Source: JAHCHG01 sp041394845
Lineage (GTDB): Bacteria > Acidobacteriota > Blastocatellia > Pyrinomonadales > Pyrinomonadaceae
DNA: 64,000 nt
Direction of reading: 5' to 3'
Assembly: GCA_041394845.1 (NCBI GenBank)
Contig: JAWKHL010000001.1
Coordinates: 868,001-932,000 of the forward strand
The stretch's first letter is position 1, and every line of letters begins with the position of its first letter. Below, piece by piece: positions 1-8,327 of the stretch. The position numbers and the translations under genes are program-made. The notes under the pieces are model-generated. The model saw only the letters and a program-made list of their open reading frames with translations. It did not search any database and was not told where the DNA came from.

Positions 1-1373
1 ATGTCAGGATCGTGCCCCATGTGGCGACGGCCGGTGCGATTGATGTCGTCCTCCGTAAAGGCGATGCGACGCAGAGGGTTTTGCAGGAGGCGGCTTCGAC
101 CTTCAAGATCTCGCTGGTCAAGGAAACCGATCAAGGCGAGGAGGTTCTGGATCTCGACCGGCTGGCTTCGGATTCGGATATGTCCCCGATCATCAAACTG
201 GTGGACACCATTATCTACAACGCCATGGAATCGCGTTCCTCGGACATCCACATCGAAACCCGGGAACGCGACGTTCAGGTCAAGTTCCGGATCGACGGGG
301 CTCTTTACGCCAAGGTCGATCCGATCGACATCGCTTATCACCAAACCCTGATCTCCCGCATCAAGGTCATGTCCGAACTGGACATCGCAGAGCGGAGAAT
401 TCCCCAGGACGGCCGTTTTCGCGTTCGTTACAAGGGGCGAACGGTGGATTTCCGGGTTTCGATCATGCCGACGGTTTTCGGCGAAGACGCCGTAATTCGT
501 ATTTTGGACAAGGAGCAGATCTCCGAAGAGTTCAAAAACCTGAGCCTCGATGTCGTCGGTTTCGATGCGGAGGATCTGAAAAGATTCCGGCTTTACATCA
601 AGGAACCCTACGGGATGGTTCTGGTTACCGGGCCGACCGGATCGGGTAAAACGACGACCCTTTACGGCGCGCTCAACGAGATCCGCAACGATGAGGACAA
701 GATCATCACCATCGAAGATCCGGTCGAATACCAGCTTCACGGGATCGTTCAGATCCCGGTCAACGAGAAAAAGGGATTGACCTTCGCCCGCGGCCTGCGT
801 TCGATCCTTCGCCATGACCCGGACAAGATAATGGTCGGAGAGATCCGCGACGAGGAAACGGCCCAGATCGCCATCCAGTCGGCCCTGACCGGTCACCTCG
901 TTTTTACGACCGTTCACGCCAACAACGTGATCGATGTCATCGGCCGGTTTTTGAACATGGGGGTTGAGCCTTATAATTTCGTGTCCTCGCTCAACTGCGT
1001 GCTGGCTCAAAGGCTGGTTCGGCTGTTATGTCCGACGTGCAAACGCGGCTACAAACCAGATCGTGAAGAGTTGATTTCATCCGGCATCCGGCCCGAGGAG
1101 GTCGTTGACCGGACGTTCTTTATGAATGTCGGTTGCGATGCCTGCAATCACACGGGGTATCGGGGCCGAACCGCGATCCACGAACTGCTCGATATGTCGG
1201 ATGCCATCAGGGAGATGATCATCGACCGTCGGCCCGGTTCCGAGATCCGCCGTCAGGCCGAAAGGGAGGGGCTGGCGAGTTTGCGACATTCGGCTTTGAA
1301 AAAGGTTTACGCCGGGATCACAACCCTTCACGAAATAAACCGGGTTACCTTTGTCGAAGAAATAAAGTATTGA
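1..1373 (+). CDS. PilB/GspE-family assembly ATPase, 5' partial
   Basis: This is a secretion or type IV pilus assembly ATPase. The reading frame is open from the window edge (first whole codon at position 3) and ends in TGA at 1371-1373, so the true start lies upstream. An internal GTG at 12 is not a credible start because the N-terminal GSPII_E domain is already under way there. The Walker A motif GPTGSGKT is at nt 630-653, followed by the Asp box (IITIEDPVEY), Walker B (IMVGEIRDEE) and His box (GHLVFTTVHAN). Near the C-terminus are paired CxxC motifs (CPTC and CDAC) of the zinc-binding C-terminal region found in PilB and GspE proteins. It is the cytoplasmic hexameric motor that powers pseudopilus or pilus extension. 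It is followed after 273 bp by the secretin gene. PilB versus GspE cannot be settled without the missing N-terminus and neighbours. Confidence 0.93.
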   Translation, partial: VRIVPHVATAGAIDVVLRKGDATQRVLQEAASTFKISLVKETDQGEEVLDLDRLASDSDMSPIIKLVDTIIYNAMESRSSDIHIETRERDVQVKFRIDGALYAKVDPIDIAYHQTLISRIKVMSELDIAERRIPQDGRFRVRYKGRTVDFRVSIMPTVFGEDAVIRILDKEQISEEFKNLSLDVVGFDAEDLKRFRLYIKEPYGMVLVTGPTGSGKTTTLYGALNEIRNDEDKIITIEDPVEYQLHGIVQIPVNEKKGLTFARGLRSILRHDPDKIMVGEIRDEETAQIAIQSALTGHLVFTTVHANNVIDVIGRFLNMGVEPYNFVSSLNCVLAQRLVRLLCPTCKRGYKPDREELISSGIRPEEVVDRTFFMNVGCDACNHTGYRGRTAIHELLDMSDAIREMIIDRRPGSEIRRQAEREGLASLRHSALKKVYAGITTLHEINRVTFVEEIKY

Positions 1374-1646
1374 TTTGCTTTTTTTCGGGCAAAAATCGAA
1401 AATATCGCTGAGTTTTATTCCAAAGTTTTTGGAACTTTACAAATGCCCCGACGTGTAAAAGACCCGTATGCCGAAAAGCGGCCTGCGTTGAATTTGATAA
1501 CATCCTCAAAAAAAATCCGGTGGAAAATTTGGAGGGAGATCTTTCTGCAAAAAGCCGGGTTTGAAATAATATTTGATTTTTCAGGTTTCGGTTGATCCGT
1601 TAAATTTACTGCCCGTGATTTGTTTCGGGATTTGGGAAATAAAATT

Positions 1647-4367
1647 ATGAAAAAATCTGCTTACGTCCGTTTTTCCGTTACCCTTTTACTGCTTTTTTCC
1701 TTGCTTTCACCGACGGCCGTTCTGGCTTCCGGGGACGGAAAGAAACATTTTAAAAAGGGAATGAAACATGAGAGTGCCGAAGAATGGGATCAGGCGGTCG
1801 AGGAATTTGCTCTAGCCATTGTCGATAATCCGAGAAATCCCGAATACCGGCTTCATTACCAGCGAGCCCTTTTTAACGCGTCGCAGATGTATATGAAGAA
1901 GGGGACCGCTCAGGCCAATGAAAAGGACTACGCCGGCGCTTACATTTCATTCCGGAAAGCTTACGGGTACGATCCGGTCAATGAACTGGCAAAAGCCGAG
2001 ATGGATCGGATGATCCGTTTGCAAAAGGGCTTGGAAAATCCGGAAAACCCGGACGAAAAGGGAAAAAGCGAGGACGTGAAATTTGTTTCCACCACCTACA
2101 ACGGGATCCGAATTCCGGACGACGTCGTCCTTCCTCAAAAAATCGAACAGTTGCGCGATGTGCCGTTTCCCAACGATGTCAGCCTGACCTGGTTGATCAA
2201 GGAACTGGCGAAGGATCTCGACCTCAACGTTTTGTTCGATTCGGGGTCAAGGCTCGAAAACCGCAAGATCAAGATCGAACTCAAGAACGTAACCGCGGCC
2301 AAGGCCCTCGACTACATCTTTTTGCAGGAATTTTTGTTTTTCCAGAAAGTGGGGCCGAGAACGATTCTGGTGGCTGACGGCAACCGGCGGCAAAATTATC
2401 AACAGTTGGTTCTGAGGACGTTTTATCTGGCCAACGCCAGTCCGAAAGACGTGGCCAACGTCGTCAAAACCGCGATTCCGGCCCAACCGGGAAGAACGCC
2501 GACCATAGTTTTGACCGATGATGCGACCAACAGCATCACCATCCGCGACACCTCGGAAAACATCCGCCTGATCGGCCGGTTGATCAAATCGCTCGACAAG
2601 GACCGGGCCGAGGTCGTGATGGATGTTCAGATCTTTGAGGTTTCCAAAGAAGATTTGCTCCAACTCGGAAACCAGATCGGAAACCAGAGTTCTTTGACAA
2701 ATTTGGGCGCCGTCAGCAACGGAATCGTTTCAACCGGAAGCCGGGTGGCGGTAACCAATCCCTTATCGGTCGCCCCGCCGACGGCATTGGGGGCAGCTAT
2801 TTTGATTCCGGCCACCGCGCTTTCGGCTTTCCAAAGCAAAAACAACACCAAATTGATCGCCTCGACCCAGATCCACGCCTTTAATAACGAGGATTCCTCG
2901 GCCCGGATCGGACAGCGGGTTCCGGTTCGGACGGCTTCATTTGCCCCCGTGGGAACCACCGGAGGGACCAACACGGGCAACAACTTCGTCGGGGATGTGA
3001 TCAATTACGAGCAAACCGGTCTGACATTGAAATTCAAACCGATCGTGTTTCCCAATCAGGACGTTCAGGTCAATATGGAAATCGAATCCAAAGACGTCAG
3101 CGGCGTTACCAGCGGCGATCTCAACCCGACCTTTACGGAACGAACCATCAAGGGAACGGCGCGGGTTCAGAACAACAAAACGCTTCTTTTGGCCAGCGTC
3201 GCTCAGGGAGTTGAAAGCAACGGCCGGGCCGGATTGCCGATCCTCGGCCTGATCCCGATCCTCGGCCGACTGTTTACCGCTCCGACCAAAAACAACCGGC
3301 AAATCGACGTCGTCATCGCGGTTACCCCAAGGGTCATCCGGGCGCCCGCCATTTTGCCCGAGGATCTGGAGGAAAGGGAAACGGGAAGTCTGGCGGTTCC
3401 GACCAGCGGTTCACTCGAAGCAATGATCATTCAGGAGGAGATCGAGGAACAATTGGCCGCGGCCCGCCGTTTGGGAAACACCGCCAAGGTTCAACTCCCC
3501 GATCAGCAAATCGATCAACCGACCTATGTCCCTTCCAGCGGAGATGAAACCAGCGCCAACGGTCAACCGAAGGCTCCCGATTCAGGGGCCAGCGCCGCCG
3601 TTGCAACGGATGGCAACCCCGTTTTGCCGGGAACCGAAAACGGTTTGGTCAAATCCGAAACAGGATTGGCCGACCCCAATCGGTTGGTTCCGGTCAGGGA
3701 AGACGTGAGCGCCGAGGGGCAGAAAGAGAAAACGCCGGTCGAAAATCAAAAGGAAACCAAAAAGGGTTTGGATGATTCTGCGACCCCGAACAATTTACCT
3801 TCCAATATCCAGCCGATCAAAACCGAGGTAAAAACCCTTCAGATCGAACCCACCTCGGATCAAGGAGAAAAAACGGTTCCGGTCGACTCGAAAGATCCGG
3901 CCCTTGAGGAATCGGGAAATTCGAACTTGGTTGAGGAGATCAAGTTGAAGCCCCTGGCCTTTACTGCCGAAATGCCAAACGCCCGGCTCCAACTCCTGTG
4001 CGGGAAAATGGAAATGAAAACCGGGGAAAAGAAAAAGATCCCGCTGATTTTGAGCACCACTCTTCCGTTTCAGACGGCGGTCCTCGGTTTCCGGTTCGAT
4101 CCGGTCAAAACGGCCGTCCGGGAGGTTTATTTCGGAGATATTTTCGGCCCCGAAATCGCTTATCAAAAGGCGATCCCTTTTCAGAACGAAAACGGGAAAA
4201 CCTACGTGACCCTTGCCTCCAACAAGGAAATAAGGGGGAACAACTCCGGGGTTTTGGCTTACATCGAAATAGAAGCACTGGCCGACGGACCGCAGGAAAT
4301 AACTTTTGAAAAAGAGATGTTGAATTTCCTGACGGCCGACGGAAAAAACTTGACCGTTCAGTTTTAG
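1647..4367 (+). CDS. secretin (GspD/PilQ family) with N-terminal TPR region and C-terminal cohesin-like domain
   Basis: This is an outer-membrane secretin pore subunit of 906 residues. The ATG at 1647 is preferred over the upstream TTG at 1620 because it begins a clean signal peptide (KK, then hydrophobic residues, then LASG near residue 29). Order of parts: TPR-like helices (about 32-130); an N0/STN-type domain (about 170-255); an N1-type domain (about 256-335); the secretin core (about 335-563, ending with a VVIAVTPRVIR beta-strand); a long Pro/Glu/Lys-rich linker (about 565-770); and a last domain of about 130 residues. That last domain resembles cohesin/carbohydrate-binding-like beta sandwiches (NARLQLLCGKMEMKTGEKKK at its start, VLAYIEIEAL near its end). 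Secretins normally end soon after the core, so the tail is unusual. The gene lies between the ATPase and two pseudopilins, which supports a secretion or pilus role. The cohesin call rests on pattern only. Confidence 0.9.
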   Translation: MKKSAYVRFSVTLLLLFSLLSPTAVLASGDGKKHFKKGMKHESAEEWDQAVEEFALAIVDNPRNPEYRLHYQRALFNASQMYMKKGTAQANEKDYAGAYISFRKAYGYDPVNELAKAEMDRMIRLQKGLENPENPDEKGKSEDVKFVSTTYNGIRIPDDVVLPQKIEQLRDVPFPNDVSLTWLIKELAKDLDLNVLFDSGSRLENRKIKIELKNVTAAKALDYIFLQEFLFFQKVGPRTILVADGNRRQNYQQLVLRTFYLANASPKDVANVVKTAIPAQPGRTPTIVLTDDATNSITIRDTSENIRLIGRLIKSLDKDRAEVVMDVQIFEVSKEDLLQLGNQIGNQSSLTNLGAVSNGIVSTGSRVAVTNPLSVAPPTALGAAILIPATALSAFQSKNNTKLIASTQIHAFNNEDSSARIGQRVPVRTASFAPVGTTGGTNTGNNFVGDVINYEQTGLTLKFKPIVFPNQDVQVNMEIESKDVSGVTSGDLNPTFTERTIKGTARVQNNKTLLLASVAQGVESNGRAGLPILGLIPILGRLFTAPTKNNRQIDVVIAVTPRVIRAPAILPEDLEERETGSLAVPTSGSLEAMIIQEEIEEQLAAARRLGNTAKVQLPDQQIDQPTYVPSSGDETSANGQPKAPDSGASAAVATDGNPVLPGTENGLVKSETGLADPNRLVPVREDVSAEGQKEKTPVENQKETKKGLDDSATPNNLPSNIQPIKTEVKTLQIEPTSDQGEKTVPVDSKDPALEESGNSNLVEEIKLKPLAFTAEMPNARLQLLCGKMEMKTGEKKKIPLILSTTLPFQTAVLGFRFDPVKTAVREVYFGDIFGPEIAYQKAIPFQNENGKTYVTLASNKEIRGNNSGVLAYIEIEALADGPQEITFEKEMLNFLTADGKNLTVQF

Positions 4368-4371
4368 GATT

Positions 4372-5079
4372 ATGGTTTTGAGGATCAAAAGAAGTGAAGC
4401 CCCAAACCGTTTGCGGCCCCATCGTTTCAGTCTTGACCGAAAAGGTCTTTCGGCGGGCGGTTTCACTTTGCTCGAACTGGTGATAACTTTGACCGTTCTG
4501 GCGATTTTGGTGATGGGGACGATTCCCCTGATGCAAAATGCCGTCAAACGCCAGAGGGAATTGCGCCTCCGGGAAACCCTGCGCCAGATCCGCGATGCGG
4601 TCGATGAATTTCACCGCGACACGGTCGGCGCCTGTCCCCAGGGAGCGCTGGTCAACGGAAACCCGGCCGATACCAGTCGGGGCGGGGCCAACGCCGCTCC
4701 GGCCGACCCGCGAAGTCGCGTGATCATCGATGATTGCACAATTTTTTCGACCGATAACATCGACCGGTATCCGCCCGATCTGGAAACATTGGTCAATGGT
4801 GTAAAGGTCAAGGCCCGCGGTTTGCCCGCGAATTTCACCGGCGGTCGGGGGCTTGGTGACGATAAGACGCAGGCGACCGATATCAACAGCACCAAAGAAG
4901 TCATCAAGGTTTATTTGCGGGAGATGCCGATCGATCCGATGACCGGGAATTCAGATTGGCAGTTTCGGTCTTCTTATCAAACGGACGATTCAGGAAGTTG
5001 GGATCAGATCAATGTGTTTGATGTCCGGTCCAGTTCGGACGCTGAGTCCTTAAGCGGCGAAAAGTACAGCGATTGGTAA
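4372..5079 (+). CDS. type II secretion GspG-like pseudopilin 1
   Basis: This 235-residue prepilin-like protein has a class III leader. Residues 1-30 end in GG, then comes the mature N-terminus FTLLELVITL with Glu at +5 (E35) and a hydrophobic helix. This is the signature for prepilin peptidase cleavage and N-methylation. The C-terminal part carries the GspG-type pattern PIDPMTG...W, then VFDVRS and a Gly/Tyr-rich end. It is longer than a usual GspG (about 140 residues) because of an insertion of roughly 80 residues after the helix, with Cys54 and Cys82-type residues that could form a disulfide. The start codon is 4 bp after the secretin stop, so the two are cotranscribed. The next gene starts 1 bp after this stop and encodes a shorter relative, so these may be major and minor pseudopilins or a tandem duplication. 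Confidence 0.88.
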   Translation: MVLRIKRSEAPNRLRPHRFSLDRKGLSAGGFTLLELVITLTVLAILVMGTIPLMQNAVKRQRELRLRETLRQIRDAVDEFHRDTVGACPQGALVNGNPADTSRGGANAAPADPRSRVIIDDCTIFSTDNIDRYPPDLETLVNGVKVKARGLPANFTGGRGLGDDKTQATDINSTKEVIKVYLREMPIDPMTGNSDWQFRSSYQTDDSGSWDQINVFDVRSSSDAESLSGEKYSDW

Positions 5080-5080
5080 A

Positions 5081-5533
5081 ATGAAATTCAAAACCGTACA
5101 ACTCAAAAAAAGTTTTTCGGATGAACGGGCCGAAGGTTTTAAAGGCCGGTCGATGGCTCAAAAAGGATTTTCCCTGCTTGAATTAATGATCGCCATGTTC
5201 ATCCTGATCATCCTGCTGTCGGTCGCTCTTCCGGCCTACCAGCGAAGCGTTCAGCACGCCAGGGAAACGGTTCTCAAGGAAAACCTGTGGCAAATGCGCC
5301 GGGCCATCGATCAATACGCAACCGATAAAAAGAGGCTTCCCCAATCGATCGATGATCTTGTTTCGGGAGGTTATTTGCGCGAAACTCCGGTCGACCCGAT
5401 GACCGAGCAAACCGAGTGGAATGCGATTCAGGGTGAGGACATTAATTCCCCGGACGGGGGATCCGGAATGGTTGATGTCAAAAGTCTGGCCCCCGGCGAG
5501 GATCCCGAAGGAAAACCATATTCCCAATATTGA
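5081..5533 (+). CDS. type II secretion GspG-like pseudopilin 2
   Basis: A 150-residue pseudopilin. The cleavage motif is KG followed by FSLLELMIAM (Gly29, then F30 at +1 and Glu34 at +5), then a hydrophobic segment and an alpha helix with alternating charges. The C-terminal half matches the GspG pattern (PVDPMTEQTEW, then MVDVKS and a short PYSQY end), as in the preceding gene but without its insertion. An ATG at 5153 (residue 25) would leave only a four-residue leader, so the ATG at 5081 is kept, although a leader of 29 residues is long. It begins 1 bp after the previous stop, which implies translational coupling. Its role would be the structural subunit of a pseudopilus driven by the upstream ATPase. 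Confidence 0.88.
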   Translation: MKFKTVQLKKSFSDERAEGFKGRSMAQKGFSLLELMIAMFILIILLSVALPAYQRSVQHARETVLKENLWQMRRAIDQYATDKKRLPQSIDDLVSGGYLRETPVDPMTEQTEWNAIQGEDINSPDGGSGMVDVKSLAPGEDPEGKPYSQY

Positions 5534-5575
5534 AAAGATCATTATTTTTCCATGAAATCATTTTTTACGAAATAA

Positions 5576-6511
5576 ATGTTTGAAAGTCTGACCCAACCAA
5601 ATTTTCCCAAAGCGGCCCTCGGGCTGGAAAAGGATTCGATCACCGCCCTGGCCTTAAAACGAGAGGGACGGGGGCAGTTCGGAATTCGTCAGGCGGCGAC
5701 CATAGACCTTCCGGAACATCTTTTAACCCCAAGTTTTACCGAAAAAAACATCTCCAACCGGAATGAATTTCTGGTAATGCTCGAAGAGGTTTTGGAGAAC
5801 GCCGGTCTGAACCGGCAAAAAAGATGGTCGGTTTCATTGCCGAGCAATACCGCCCGGACGGCCATTCTGACTTTGGATGCGGTTCCCGCTTCGTCCGATG
5901 AATTAAACGAGGTGCTGGATTGGAAGGCCGAGAATACTTTCGGCGCTCCGGCCGGCGAGATGAGGATCTCGCTCCGAAAGATCACCCCGGACAAAACGGG
6001 AAAAAGCCGTTATTTTGCAACCGCCGTCAAACTCAATGTGATCGATGAATACGAGACCGTTTTCGAATCGCTCGGGTGGCAGGCGGGACTGGTTTTGCCC
6101 CGCGCTTTGAGCGAGGCCAAATGGCTGGTGGATTCGGCTGGAAAAAACCACTCGCTTTTGATCAGTTCACAGAACGACGGTTTCGTTGCGCTTTTGCTGC
6201 GAGGTGATGAGCCGACCGTGGTCCGGTCGGTAACCTGCACCGAGGCCGAAACCGATGACGAGATCTACCGGCTGCTGATGTTTTACCGGGACCGGTTGGA
6301 GGGCGAATCGAGCGATTCCTTTTTGGAGAAAGTTCTGGCCATCGGGGAGAATTTCACCACCAACCGTTTAAAGGAAATTGCCGAGGAGGCTCTGGGCCGA
6401 AGTCTGAAAATCCTGCGGCCCGAGGAAGTGGGCCTGATCCTCCCGGTTCAAAATATGAATTTTTTTGAGATCGCCGCCCCGGCCGGGCTGGCAAGTTTGG
6501 GTTGGAGATAA
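5576..6511 (+). CDS. PilM-like actin-fold pilus/secretion platform protein
   Basis: This 311-residue cytoplasmic protein resembles PilM and GspL N-terminal ATPase-like proteins. The N-terminus shows the LGLEKDSITALALKREG pattern of the actin-like fold. It continues with SLPSNTARTAILTLDAVPAS and a conserved ...LDWKAENTFG stretch, as in PilM. There is no transmembrane segment, so it would dock to the membrane through partners such as PilN or PilO. It closes the unit that starts with the ATPase, 42 bp after the second pseudopilin. No PilN or PilO gene follows: a terminator at 6537 and a sigma factor come next. Those partners must be encoded elsewhere, possibly left of the window. Sequence similarity to PilM is moderate. 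Confidence 0.72.
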   Translation: MFESLTQPNFPKAALGLEKDSITALALKREGRGQFGIRQAATIDLPEHLLTPSFTEKNISNRNEFLVMLEEVLENAGLNRQKRWSVSLPSNTARTAILTLDAVPASSDELNEVLDWKAENTFGAPAGEMRISLRKITPDKTGKSRYFATAVKLNVIDEYETVFESLGWQAGLVLPRALSEAKWLVDSAGKNHSLLISSQNDGFVALLLRGDEPTVVRSVTCTEAETDDEIYRLLMFYRDRLEGESSDSFLEKVLAIGENFTTNRLKEIAEEALGRSLKILRPEEVGLILPVQNMNFFEIAAPAGLASLGWR

Positions 6512-6536
6512 AAAAACAGTTCCATTTCGAATCCCG

Positions 6537-6563
6537 GCCCCCTGATTTGAGGGGGCTTTTTTT
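6537..6563 (+). terminator. intrinsic terminator after the secretion operon
   Basis: A GCCCCC stem (6537-6542) pairs with GGGGGC (6551-6556) across an 8-nt loop and is followed directly by seven T. It lies 26 bp after the PilM-like stop codon. Confidence 0.85.
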
Positions 6564-6585
6564 CTTTATTTTTAATGATTTGCTT

Positions 6586-6612
6586 TGAAACATTTTTGGG
6601 CCTAAAATCGTA
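6586..6612 (+). promoter_or_regulatory. ECF-type promoter of the sigma factor gene
   Basis: TGAAAC (6586-6591) is separated by 17 bp from CGTA (6609-6612). This matches the TGAAAC-N16/17-CGTA form known for SigW-type ECF sigma factors. It lies immediately upstream of an ECF sigma gene, the usual place for an autoregulated promoter. Transcription would begin around 6618-6620, leaving a leader of only a few bases before the ATG at 6626. This is a motif match only. Confidence 0.55.
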
Positions 6613-6625
6613 GTACCCTTGCATC

Positions 6626-7234
6626 ATGATTACCAAACCCGCAATAGCGCTACAGAACATTAAAAGTTTGACCGACGGAGAGTTGATCGAAAAGGCCATC
6701 CGCGGACGGGAGGACGGTTTTGAGGAACTGGTGCATCGGTATCAGCGGCAGATTACCAGCTATATTTACCGGATGTTGAACAACTACGATGCTTCTTTGG
6801 ACGTTACTCAGGAAGTGTTCATCAAGGTCTACAATTCGCTCGAAAAATACAGTTCCGATTATAAGTTTTCGACCTGGCTTTACCGCATAGCCCATAACGC
6901 CGCCATTGATTACATGCGCCGCAATTCCGTTTCCCAGCAATCTCTGGAAGTGGAAAATTCCGAAGGCACCTATCAGTTACAGCTTGAAAGTTCTCAACCC
7001 ACGCCGGAGCAGGAACGGGAAAGAAGCGAATGGAGAAAGGAGATCGAGGCCGTGGTCAAATGCCTTCCGGCGGTTTACCGGGAATTGATCCTGCTCAGGC
7101 ACGCGCAGGATTTAAGCTACGACGAGATAGCGGAAGTTACCCAACTGCCTTTGGGAACGGTCAAAAATCGGCTTTTCCGCGCCAGGGAAATGATGCGTGA
7201 GATCTTTATTGAAAGGGGTTTTAAGGGAATTTAG
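6626..7234 (+). CDS. ECF RNA polymerase sigma factor (RpoE/SigW type)
   Basis: A 202-residue group 4 sigma factor. Region 2 covers the first half (DVTQEVFIKVYNSLEKY, then FSTWLYRIAHNAAIDYMRR, the core-binding and -10 contacting part). Region 4 is C-terminal (YRELILLRHAQDLSYDEIAEV, then LPLGTVKNRLFRARE, a helix-turn-helix for the -35 element). There is no C-terminal extension. It is followed by a DUF4870 membrane protein and then a zinc-finger anti-sigma factor, so it is most likely held inactive at the membrane until an envelope signal. An ECF-like promoter directly upstream suggests it transcribes its own operon. The ATG at 6626 has no clear ribosome-binding site; a TTG at 6668 is a weaker alternative start. 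Confidence 0.95.
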   Translation: MITKPAIALQNIKSLTDGELIEKAIRGREDGFEELVHRYQRQITSYIYRMLNNYDASLDVTQEVFIKVYNSLEKYSSDYKFSTWLYRIAHNAAIDYMRRNSVSQQSLEVENSEGTYQLQLESSQPTPEQERERSEWRKEIEAVVKCLPAVYRELILLRHAQDLSYDEIAEVTQLPLGTVKNRLFRAREMMREIFIERGFKGI

Positions 7235-7290
7235 AGCCGATTGAAGGTTTTCTGTTTTTAGGTTAACAATTTTTTTAAGGAGAGAATTTA

Positions 7291-7710
7291 ATGAGTTTTG
7301 AAATGCAGCATCAACCAAATATGTCCCTTCAAACGCAGGATGAAAAACAGATGGGGATGTTTCTGCATTTATCTCAATTGATCAATCTCTTCTTTCCTCC
7401 GATCGGTTTGATTGTCCCGATCGTTTTGTGGCAAATCAAAAAAGGTGAGATGCCGGCCCTTGACGCGCACGGCAAAATGGTAACCAACTGGATCCTTTCC
7501 TCCTTGATTTACGGTTTGATCTGCGGGGTTTTGATTGCCTTCGGGTTTCCTTTGATGTTGGTGGTGGTCGGTTTCTTTTTGGTCATCATCGGCGGCCTCG
7601 GGCTTTCAGCCATCGGAATCGCGGGGGCGGTTTTTGCAATCATCGGGGGCATCAAGGCCAACAACGGCGAATTGTGGGAGTATCCTTTGACCATCAAGTT
7701 TTTGAAATAA
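7291..7710 (+). CDS. DUF4870 (Tic20-like) membrane protein
   Basis: A 139-residue protein with a typical DUF4870 layout: MGMFLHLSQLINLFFPPIGLIVPIVLWQ at the start, a short polar stretch with DAHGK, then two or three hydrophobic helices and a short cytoplasmic tail. The ATG has a good Shine-Dalgarno sequence (AAGGAG). It sits between the sigma factor and its probable anti-sigma factor, so it may be part of that envelope-sensing unit. The biochemical function of this family is not known, and no motif here adds to that. Confidence 0.85.
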   Translation: MSFEMQHQPNMSLQTQDEKQMGMFLHLSQLINLFFPPIGLIVPIVLWQIKKGEMPALDAHGKMVTNWILSSLIYGLICGVLIAFGFPLMLVVVGFFLVIIGGLGLSAIGIAGAVFAIIGGIKANNGELWEYPLTIKFLK

Positions 7711-7723
7711 TTTTCCGAACAAG

Positions 7724-8302
7724 ATGAAACGGCAAAATATTCCAAACGAAAGCAAATGTCTTCGCCGGCAGATCGTCGCCTATGTTGACGGCGAACTGAA
7801 TCAGCGCGAGGAGTTTGAACTTGAAGAACATCTGGCCGTTTGTCCCGATTGCCGGCGGGAGTTGAACGATCAGAAACAAATGCTTCACGCTTTGGATTTT
7901 GCCCTCGAAAAGGATGAAAGGGAATTCAGTCTTCCCGAGAATTTTACAAAGGTCGTCGTTGCCAACGCCGAAAGCAAGGTCAGCGGATTGCGCCGTCCGC
8001 AGGAACGTTTCAAAGCCCTATTCGTTTGTTCCGCCTTGTTCCTGCTGATCTTACTCGGCCTCGGAGATGAAACCAACGCCGTTTTTTCGACCTTTGAAAA
8101 GTTTTTTGAACAGGCTTGGGTGGTCGGCGGATTCACCGCTCATTTGATTCACGACGTGGCCGTCGGTATTGCCGTCATTTCACGATCGCTTTGCCAGAGA
8201 TTTATTTTCACTTCGGCGGCTTCTCTGGCGGGTTTGCTGGTGTTTTTTGTTCTGACCGCTTTGATCGTTTCCCGATTATTCGTTCGACAAAGTCGGGCGT
8301 AA
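7724..8302 (+). CDS. zinc-finger anti-sigma factor (ZAS family)
   Basis: A 192-residue predicted membrane anti-sigma factor. The N-terminal cytoplasmic domain has the HxxxCxxC zinc motif (EEHLAVCPDCRREL, about residues 44-55) with an earlier Cys12, as in ZAS-domain anti-sigma factors that bind ECF sigma factors. Two hydrophobic segments follow (about residues 104-115 and 163-185). The start is 13 bp after the DUF4870 stop. By position it is the likely partner of the sigma factor at 6626. Release could be by redox change at the zinc site or by regulated proteolysis; the sequence does not say which. Confidence 0.88.
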   Translation: MKRQNIPNESKCLRRQIVAYVDGELNQREEFELEEHLAVCPDCRRELNDQKQMLHALDFALEKDEREFSLPENFTKVVVANAESKVSGLRRPQERFKALFVCSALFLLILLGLGDETNAVFSTFEKFFEQAWVVGGFTAHLIHDVAVGIAVISRSLCQRFIFTSAASLAGLLVFFVLTALIVSRLFVRQSRA

Positions 8303-8327
8303 AAAACAAAAAAAGGCTCAAGTAAAA

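Noticed and set aside
1620..1646. A TTG start for the secretin nine codons upstream
   Set aside because: It would place MFRDLGNKI before a complete signal peptide that starts at the ATG 1647.
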